This document shows positions 7,604 through 13,380 of a stretch of DNA of 20,406 nt, piece after piece (within the stretch, counting starts at the first letter, position 1; the number at the start of each line of letters is the position of its first letter). Source of the DNA: Ignavibacteriaceae bacterium. Lineage in GTDB: Bacteria > Bacteroidota > Ignavibacteria > Ignavibacteriales > Ignavibacteriaceae. The notes beneath the pieces are model-generated. The model was not told where the DNA came from. It saw only the letters and a list, made by a program, of their open reading frames with translations, and did no database searches. The DNA lies in the NCBI GenBank assembly GCA_013388525.1, contig JACAFA010000137.1, positions 1 through 20,406 of the forward strand, read 5' to 3'. The position numbers and the translations under genes were made by a program.

Positions 7604-8293
7604 CTAAATATTCTTCTGAAATTTATACCCAACACCTTTAATTGTAATTAAACAATTTGAATAAATACCCAGTTTTTCTCTAATCTTTCTAATATGAACA
7701 TCGATAGTTCTATCAATTACAAATACATCTTCTCCCCAGATTTTTTGCAATATTTCTTCACGTGTAAATACCTTATCTGGTTGCGAGGCAAGCAAGTAAA
7801 AAAGAATGAATTCTTTCTTCGGGAAAAATTTTTCGATACCATTAATAAAAACTTTAAATGATTGTGGATCAATTATTAATTTATCGAATATCAATTTTTC
7901 TTGTTCATAATTTGTCGTTTTAGAAGCTCTTTGATTACGCAAATTTGCTTTGACTCTTGCAATTAATTTTGGCGGAGATATTGGTTTTTTAATAAAGTCG
8001 GAACCTCCCGCTTCTAAACCTTTAATCTCGTCATTCTCTTGCGATAATGCTGTAAGAAAGACAACCGGTATTTCTTTGAATTGATTGTTTTCTTTTATCT
8101 TCCTGCAAACTTCATAACCATTCATACCTGGCATCATAATATCAAGTAAAATTAAATCAGGTTTTTCCTTTAACATTCTAAGTGCTTCTTCACCCCTGAA
8201 TGACTCAATTACATTAAAATTTTCTCTTTCTAAATTGTATTTGAGAAATTCAACAATATCCGGTTCATCATCCACTAAAAGTATTTTATTCAT
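7604..8293 (-). CDS. OmpR/PhoB-family two-component response regulator
   Basis: 229 residues from the ATG at 8293, a normal length for the family. The receiver domain (about 1-120) has the acidic pair D8-D9, phosphoacceptor D51 (L-L-D-I-M-M-P-G), T81 and K103 in K-K-P, so all the phosphorylation residues are present. Residues about 130-229 are a winged-helix DNA-binding domain with the recognition-helix signature R-T-I-D-V-H-I-R-K-I-R-E-K-L-G and the wing motif G-V-G-Y-K-F. It acts in the cytoplasm as a phosphorylation-dependent transcription factor. No histidine kinase is next to it: upstream is a terminator and the module A partner, downstream the glycosylase-like gene. The phased repeats at 8335-8373 in its own promoter suggest autoregulation. 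A PhoB role is plausible from the 11-bp operators but unproven, so no symbol is given. Confidence 0.93.
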   Translation of the reverse strand: MNKILLVDDEPDIVEFLKYNLERENFNVIESFRGEEALRMLKEKPDLILLDIMMPGMNGYEVCRKIKENNQFKEIPVVFLTALSQENDEIKGLEAGGSDFIKKPISPPKLIARVKANLRNQRASKTTNYEQEKLIFDKLIIDPQSFKVFINGIEKFFPKKEFILFYLLASQPDKVFTREEILQKIWGEDVFVIDRTIDVHIRKIREKLGIYSNCLITIKGVGYKFQKNI

Positions 8294-8334
8294 TTAATAG
8301 CTCTAAATATTTATTTTTTTAAAATCAAATTTTA

Positions 8335-8373
8335 ATTAGAAAAAGCTTAAGAGCTAATTATCAAATTGTTAAG
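8335..8373 (-). promoter_or_regulatory. Pho-box-like repeats upstream of the response regulator
   Basis: The plus-strand hexamers ATTAGA (8335), CTTAAG (8346), ATTATC (8357) and GTTAAG (8368) start exactly 11 bp apart, with TTA at the same offset in all four. The array is 42-80 nt upstream of the regulator's start codon and downstream of the preceding gene's terminator, where a promoter is expected. Two units are strong and two degenerate. It suggests the regulator controls its own gene. Confidence 0.5.
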
Positions 8374-8430
8374 AAATTTTTGAACACCTTTTTATTTCTT
8401 TAACCAATCATTGCGGATTAGCCATGAGAT

Positions 8431-8464
8431 AAATAAAAAAGGGTACCTTAAGGCACCCTTTTAG
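8431..8464 (-). terminator. Intrinsic terminator of the module A operon
   Basis: Read on the minus strand, AAAAGGGTGCC-TTAA-GGTACCCTTTT forms an 11-bp stem (one G-U pair) with a TTAA loop, followed by TTTTTTATTT. It begins about 26 nt after the stop of the gene at 8490-10121 and separates that operon from the response regulator. Confidence 0.9.
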
Positions 8465-8489
8465 TCGAAGGAGAGAGCGAGAGAGAAAA

Positions 8490-10121
8490 TTATTTTAGTA
8501 AGGTCATCTTCTTCGTAATTCTGGTTGAGCCAGCTTCGAAAGTATAAAGATATAATCCGCTTGGTAAGTTCTCAGCATCGAAAGTAACTTCATAGGTTCC
8601 AACATTCTTAAATCCATTAACTAACTGAGCAACTTCCTGACCAAGAATATTATATACAGCTAAGCTGATGTTAGATGGTTCAGCAACTGTGTAAACAATC
8701 TTGGTAGAAGGATTAAACGGATTTGGATAATTCTGGCTTAGTTCGAATGAAGCAGGAACATTATTAACATATGATTCATTGACATCTGTTATACCATAAA
8801 CAGAAAGAGCTGTCCATCCTTCGGTCCATAAAAATGAATTCGGATCAAATGCACCATGGTAAGGAACAACTGAAAAGAAAGGATCATTGGGCTGAACAGC
8901 ACCAGTAGCTGCAGGGCTTGAAGGACTTGGCCTAGGATCTAAATTTGTATCTCTGCTTATGTTATTTAATTGTGGGTTCTGAACAAAATTATTATTTTCA
9001 GTTAAGTGAGTTCTTACAAAATCCTGAGTAGCAATTGCATCTAGTGTGTTTCCATTTCCAAATCCCCACCAGTAATTATTAGCAAGAATTAATTGTCCGG
9101 CTTCGAGTCTTGCTCTGCTATCTTCACCTGAAGCTAAATCTTCAATGTTAACACCTGTCTGAGAAAAATCTGTGATTATGCTGCTGTAATAATAACCACC
9201 AGAATTATCTCTGAAATATAAAGCACGGTCATTTCCATCACCGGCAGGTAAAGGAGAAGTGTTTTCTCCAGCACCTATGTAAGTTGCATTTACAACCCAG
9301 GGAGTTGCATAAGGCGTGCCTGTTTCATTATCGTCACCACCATCCATTTCGGCACCACGACCAGCTTCATCAGTTCCCTGAATTAAAAACCAGAATTGTC
9401 CTTTTCCCCTAAAACCCATATCCCAATCAAATCCATCATCACCACAAAAAGCAGAGACTAAATATTTGGTATTGACTGTTCCACCAAAGAACTCATAACC
9501 GTCATCATAATTGGCGATAACTTCAATGTGTTCAATAACTGTCTGATCTCCAATGGCACCCAATGTAAGACCATTGATTTCATCACCAGGTATACCGCTT
9601 ATAGAAAAACCACCATGTCTGATAGATACATATCTCATTTCACCTGAATTATCGTTGTCATCATTTCCACCAAATTTTGCATCCTCAGTAACCGGAATAC
9701 CTTCAATCTGGTTTTCTGTTGTTGGCTGATTGGTTACTGCTCTTCCTAAAAGAAGGACGCCACCCCAAAGTCCTCTGTCATCTTTTGTAAGATCATTAGG
9801 ATTGTTTAAATCATCCAGCTCACTTGTAAAAATAATTGGATTGACCTGATTACCATTTGCGATGATTTTACCACCTCTTCTTACAATCAGAGCACTTGCG
9901 CCATCACCTGTTGTAATGTTAGCCTGAAGTTTGCCTTTTATTACAGTTCCTGCTTCAATTGTTAAAGTGGCGCCATTATTCACAAAGATTAAACCATCCA
10001 ACAAATAAACGTTATTAGCCGTCCATGTCGTATTTGTTGAGATGTCCTCTGTAACATTTATCTGTGCAAACATTGTTGATGTCAGCAAGATAGCTGTGAT
10101 TAAAATGAAGATTTTTTTCAT
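8490..10121 (-). CDS. Secreted beta-helix-like T9SS protein, module A partner
   Basis: 543 residues. The ATG at 10121 has a strong site (AAGGAGG) upstream. A signal peptide (MKKIFILITAILLTSTMFA) precedes Q20. The body (about 25-440) has right-handed beta-helix character: repeated short strands, A-T-L-T-I-E-A-G-T-V-I-K-G, W-G-G-V-L-L-L-G, D-E-I-N-G-L-T-L-G, Y-D-D-G-Y-E-F-F-G-G (about 204-213) and G-D-D-G-F-D-W-D-M-G-F-R-G (about 226-238). Many Asp/Glu residues suggest metal binding. Residues about 458-543 are a type A T9SS sorting domain (Q-N-Y-P-N-P-F-N-P, ending K-K-M-T-L-L-K), so export through the outer membrane is expected. It starts 42 nt after the TonB receptor at 10164-13055, so the two are surely co-transcribed. 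It is a shorter paralogue of the protein at 361-3309, lacking that protein's stalk repeats. A ligand-capturing surface partner of the receptor is the likely role, by inference. Confidence 0.88.
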   Translation of the reverse strand: MKKIFILITAILLTSTMFAQINVTEDISTNTTWTANNVYLLDGLIFVNNGATLTIEAGTVIKGKLQANITTGDGASALIVRRGGKIIANGNQVNPIIFTSELDDLNNPNDLTKDDRGLWGGVLLLGRAVTNQPTTENQIEGIPVTEDAKFGGNDDNDNSGEMRYVSIRHGGFSISGIPGDEINGLTLGAIGDQTVIEHIEVIANYDDGYEFFGGTVNTKYLVSAFCGDDGFDWDMGFRGKGQFWFLIQGTDEAGRGAEMDGGDDNETGTPYATPWVVNATYIGAGENTSPLPAGDGNDRALYFRDNSGGYYYSSIITDFSQTGVNIEDLASGEDSRARLEAGQLILANNYWWGFGNGNTLDAIATQDFVRTHLTENNNFVQNPQLNNISRDTNLDPRPSPSSPAATGAVQPNDPFFSVVPYHGAFDPNSFLWTEGWTALSVYGITDVNESYVNNVPASFELSQNYPNPFNPSTKIVYTVAEPSNISLAVYNILGQEVAQLVNGFKNVGTYEVTFDAENLPSGLYLYTFEAGSTRITKKMTLLK

Positions 10122-10163
10122 AGGGAAATTCCCTCCTTATATTAGTTGATATTATTTAGTTAA

Positions 10164-13055
10164 TTATAAACTATATGTTAATCCTATTGAGTAGCTTATA
10201 CCGGATTGATAGGATTGGAATACATAATCTTTATTATTGTATCTGTAAACCTCACGATACTCCGAGTTGAGAATATTTTTCACACCAAGATTAAGAGTCA
10301 ATAATTCAAACAACCGCTGACTTGCAGTAAAGTTTAGAAGTGGTGCAGGTGATTCAAAAACATCAGGAGTTGCGTTAGCAGATACTTTAGAAAGTCTTTC
10401 ACCAAAAGAATTAAAAAATAACCCGGCATTTGTTCCCCAATCAGGATTGCTGTAAGAAACGTCAACATTAATTACGTAAGGTGATTGACCTTGAAGCTGT
10501 CTTGTATCGCTTGCATTTGGATCAATTGCTTTTCTTTGTGCTAATTCAGATGGAGCTATATCAACTGTTGAACTAACCAGTGTAAAATTCAAGCCAACAC
10601 TGAAATTATTTAATTGTTCGAGTAAGTATGAAAGACCAAGACGAGTTTCAAACTCAACACCCATAAGTACCGCTTGATCCACATTTGTATAATTTACAAT
10701 AGGATTTGATCTTGTTGATCCTTCAACGAAAGCAATCTCGATTGGATTATTTAAATTCTTATAGAAAGCACTAACCGCTAAAATTTCACCCGGTCTTAAA
10801 AACCATTCCCATCTTAAATCATAATTTTCAATAAGTGTTCGCTGCAATTTTGGATTACCAGAAAGTTCTACGTCATTGACAAATTCTTTTGATGAAAATG
10901 GTGCTATTTCTCTAAAGGTTGGACGAGCAAGTGTTTGCGTACCTGCAATTCTCAAATTCATATTCTCGGTAAGATTATAAATGAAAGTTACAGATGGTAA
11001 AAAATCCTGTTCATCAATTTTTCCCTCGGGAATGTTAGGATCTAGGCTTAGTACAGATAAATCGGTTGTTTCAAATCTAACTCCGCCAACAAATTTTAAA
11101 TCTGCTGAAATCGGCAGTTCGAACATTCCATAAGCTGCGTAAATTTTCTGATCACCGGTATAATTATTCTTCAGGAATGAACGATCATAAACAGTATTAC
11201 CAAAAGTGTAACGTGTAGTTCCACCAACATCTGATGTATCGATTATTCCGTTATTACCGCTGTCAAATAGCGATGTAATATCTCCACCAACTTGATTATA
11301 AATATTGTTTTTAGGTGAATAAGTAATAATTGTTTCGTTGAAATTTCTATCTGATAATTGAAAATAGCCGCCAAATTTGAATTTACTCAGGTAACCATTC
11401 CATTGAGAAAAAGGAACAGCAAAATTTGCATTGAATGTTTTATTATTATCGTTCAAAGTTCTGAAATATCTTGAAGGATCATCAAAGTTTGAACCTGTAA
11501 TTGTATAAGTAGTGTCTTGTGGTCTTATTGTTGTATAAGAAGTAACCAGTCTAAAATCAGGTTCATCCTGCTGGGTTTCTGAAAACGAAGCTGACCAATC
11601 AGCGTGCGTATTAAATAGCCCGCTGATAAGATGATCACCCCTTAATTGATATGAGGCAATATCTCTTTCCATCCAATGTAATACCCTATTTGTGTAATCA
11701 GGTGTATCTTCACCTTGACCAAATTCCTGTGGCCATTTGCCGAACATATATCGGGTAGTTGAGATGCCGCTTCGTGAATAGAAATAATTTCCTGAAATCT
11801 GCTGCTCTGGATTTATATTTAATGCAGCAGTAATTAATCCTCCCCAGTTTGCTTCACTTACACCTTTCGAGTCATTTAATAAAAGTAATGGATTTAATTC
11901 TTCAGAGCCTACATCAGAAAGGATATAACGACCTACTTCTCCACCTTCATAAAAATTATAATCTCTTCTGTAAGTAATACTTGCCAGGTAACCAAGTTTT
12001 GAAGTTTCTCCAAGAGGAATATTATCTCCGACCGACATTGAGAGATTACCGTTTACGGGGACTGTACCTCTTGAAACATCCATAATGTTGTTGAATGATT
12101 TCGACACATCGTTAAGCGTTGCAGCTTGTTGACCATCAAAACGTGCAGCCTGCTCAGTTGGAATTACAAGATTTGGATCGTTAAAAATTTCGGGTAGACC
12201 TCTTGTCCCATCATCAATTCCCAGCCAATCAGTATTGCCACCCTGGTAGGTTAAAAATTCTGCGTTGCCTGTTGTTTGTGAATTGTAAGATGTTCCGCCG
12301 GATAATTTTAAAGTAAATCTTTCAGGAAATGACTTTGTGCCGATATCAACTATTCCACCGCTGAAATTTCCTGGTTTATCCGGTGTAAAAGTTTTTAGCG
12401 TTACAATATTGTCTAATAAATTTGATGGAATTAAATCCATCTGAAATGATTTTCTGTTTGGATCAGTACTTGGAAGTTCAGCTCCATTCAATTGAGTGCT
12501 GCTATATCTGTCTCCCAAACCTCTTACAAAAACATATTTACCATCAACCACAGAAGTTCCAACGACTTTTTTCAATGCATCACCTGCATTGTCTGAGCCA
12601 CTTTGCTTTATCATATCAGAACCAATTGCATCGCTGACAGTAATTGATTTCTGTCTGTTTTTCAGAAGTGCAGCGTCATTGTCCAATACCATTCTTGCAG
12701 TCACAACAACTTCTTCCGTCTGGTATGCTTCCGAGACTAAACTCAGGTCAAGTTTCTTTTGCTCACCGGGTTTTAATTCCAGGTTGGTAACGGTGAATTT
12801 TGAATAACCAATCATTGAAGCAATCAGCGAATAAGTTCCGGCAGGAACATTGGATATTTTAAAATTACCTTCAATGTCAGTTGCGGCTCCTATTGTAGTT
12901 CCTTCTAAGAAAATATTGGCACCAATTAATTCTTCACCCGTCGCCGAGTCAACAACTTTTCCGAAAATACTTCCACTTTCCTGAGCATACGTTGATGACA
13001 GAACCATCGGGTAAATCGTTAATACTAATATTAAAAGTTGTATAATTCTTTTCAT
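10164..13055 (-). CDS. TonB-dependent outer-membrane receptor, module A
   Basis: 963 residues from the ATG at 13055, chosen because it starts a classical signal peptide (MKRIIQLLILVLTIYPMVLS, cleavage near Y-A-Q). An upstream in-frame ATG at 13112 would add 19 residues; it follows a purine-rich GAGAGAGAAAGAG stretch and cannot be excluded. The carboxypeptidase-regulatory-like domain (about 28-110; G-K-V-V-D, G-A-N-I-F-L-E-G-T-T) is followed by a plug (about 120-245; V-R-G-L-G-D-R-Y-S-S-T-Q-L-N-G and P-G-N-F-S-G-G-I-V-D-I-G-T). A long barrel follows, with G-G-V-R-F-E, R-P-T-F-R-E-I-A-P-F-S and G-Q-S-P-Y, ending Y-S-I-G-L-T-Y-S-L. It is a TonB-energised importer in the outer membrane. It is paralogous to the receptor at 3492-6242 over its whole length. 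Four perfect 11-bp Pho-box-like repeats precede it, pointing to control by a PhoB-type regulator. Substrate unknown; a phosphorus-containing ligand is a guess from the operator type. Confidence 0.92.
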   Translation of the reverse strand: MKRIIQLLILVLTIYPMVLSSTYAQESGSIFGKVVDSATGEELIGANIFLEGTTIGAATDIEGNFKISNVPAGTYSLIASMIGYSKFTVTNLELKPGEQKKLDLSLVSEAYQTEEVVVTARMVLDNDAALLKNRQKSITVSDAIGSDMIKQSGSDNAGDALKKVVGTSVVDGKYVFVRGLGDRYSSTQLNGAELPSTDPNRKSFQMDLIPSNLLDNIVTLKTFTPDKPGNFSGGIVDIGTKSFPERFTLKLSGGTSYNSQTTGNAEFLTYQGGNTDWLGIDDGTRGLPEIFNDPNLVIPTEQAARFDGQQAATLNDVSKSFNNIMDVSRGTVPVNGNLSMSVGDNIPLGETSKLGYLASITYRRDYNFYEGGEVGRYILSDVGSEELNPLLLLNDSKGVSEANWGGLITAALNINPEQQISGNYFYSRSGISTTRYMFGKWPQEFGQGEDTPDYTNRVLHWMERDIASYQLRGDHLISGLFNTHADWSASFSETQQDEPDFRLVTSYTTIRPQDTTYTITGSNFDDPSRYFRTLNDNNKTFNANFAVPFSQWNGYLSKFKFGGYFQLSDRNFNETIITYSPKNNIYNQVGGDITSLFDSGNNGIIDTSDVGGTTRYTFGNTVYDRSFLKNNYTGDQKIYAAYGMFELPISADLKFVGGVRFETTDLSVLSLDPNIPEGKIDEQDFLPSVTFIYNLTENMNLRIAGTQTLARPTFREIAPFSSKEFVNDVELSGNPKLQRTLIENYDLRWEWFLRPGEILAVSAFYKNLNNPIEIAFVEGSTRSNPIVNYTNVDQAVLMGVEFETRLGLSYLLEQLNNFSVGLNFTLVSSTVDIAPSELAQRKAIDPNASDTRQLQGQSPYVINVDVSYSNPDWGTNAGLFFNSFGERLSKVSANATPDVFESPAPLLNFTASQRLFELLTLNLGVKNILNSEYREVYRYNNKDYVFQSYQSGISYSIGLTYSL

Positions 13056-13158
13056 TCTTGTTTTCTTAATGGGTTTCTGCCCAAATTGCGGGATTGTTAG
13101 AAATCCTTCCATTTTCTCTTTCTCTCTCTTTGATGAATAAATTGGTTAACTTCGACGA

Positions 13159-13176
13159 ACGAAACTTAAGTTTCGT
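13159..13176. promoter_or_regulatory. 18-bp perfect palindrome between Pho-box array and receptor A
   Basis: ACGAAACTTAAGTTTCGT is a perfect 18-bp palindrome. It abuts the 11-bp repeat array, overlapping its last unit by about 3 bp, and lies 47 nt upstream of the upper ATG. It could be an operator for a second, dimeric regulator, or an accident of promoter sequence. The other arrays have no matching element at the same position. Confidence 0.4.
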
Positions 13177-13217
13177 ATGTTAAGAAATTGTTAAGATAGG
13201 GTTAAGTGTATGTTAAG
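13174..13217 (-). promoter_or_regulatory. Four perfect 11-bp direct repeats (Pho-box-like operator)
   Basis: Read on the minus strand, CTTAAC occurs four times at exactly 11-bp spacing (complementary GTTAAG starts at 13212, 13201, 13190 and 13179), with variable 5-nt spacers ACATA-, CCTAT-, AATTT- and ATACG-like. Direct repeats with an 11-bp period are the established operator layout of PhoB/OmpR-type regulators. CTTAAC-type units resemble the cyanobacterial Pho box more than the enterobacterial CTGTCAT unit. The array is 62 nt upstream of the upper ATG (119 nt upstream of the preferred one) of the receptor gene. Confidence 0.8.
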
Positions 13218-13244
13218 TTTAAAGGAGGAAAAGAGAGCAGAATG

Positions 13245-13273
13245 AAAAGAAAAGCCCCGAATTTAATCGGGGC
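13245..13273 (-). terminator. Intrinsic terminator of the DUF3160/propeller operon
   Basis: On the minus strand GCCCCGA-TTAAAT-TCGGGGC forms a 7-bp GC-rich stem (13254-13273), followed directly by TTTTCTTTT. It closes the operon ending at 13381 and lies only about 28 nt before the Pho-box array of the next gene. Confidence 0.9.
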
Positions 13274-13298
13274 AGAAAAGCTGATTAAAAATTAATCT

Positions 13299-13379
13299 CT
13301 GTAGGGAACGGATTCCCATCCGTTCCGAATTTATGTTTTATTTTTGGTAACGGATCGATCGGGAGATCGATCCCTACAG
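13299..13379. repeat. Inverted pair of REP-like palindromes (BIME-like element)
   Basis: Two head-to-head units share the layout CTGTAGGGA-N6-TCCC-N6'-TCC. Unit 1 (plus, 13299-13326) has the stem GGAACGGAT/ATCCGTTCC with loop TCCC. Unit 2 (minus, 13379-13352) has the stem GGATCGATC/GATCGATCC with loop TCCC as read on that strand. The outer ends CTGTAGGGA and TCCCTACAG are themselves inverted repeats. Inner stem sequences differ but are fully compensated. The element begins one base beyond the stop of the gene at 13381, a typical REP position. Confidence 0.75.
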
Positions 13380-13380
13380 C

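Noticed and set aside
8490..10121. A SusD-type reading for the partner of the TonB receptor
   Set aside because: There is no lipobox cysteine and no SusD-like helical sequence. The protein has a beta-helix pattern and a T9SS sorting domain, so only a functional analogy to SusD can be proposed.
10122..10163. A Pho-box-like site directly before the module A partner gene
   Set aside because: GTTAAT occurs at 10159 and 10177, but the 18-bp spacing is out of the 11-bp register. The 42-nt gap fits simple co-transcription with the receptor.
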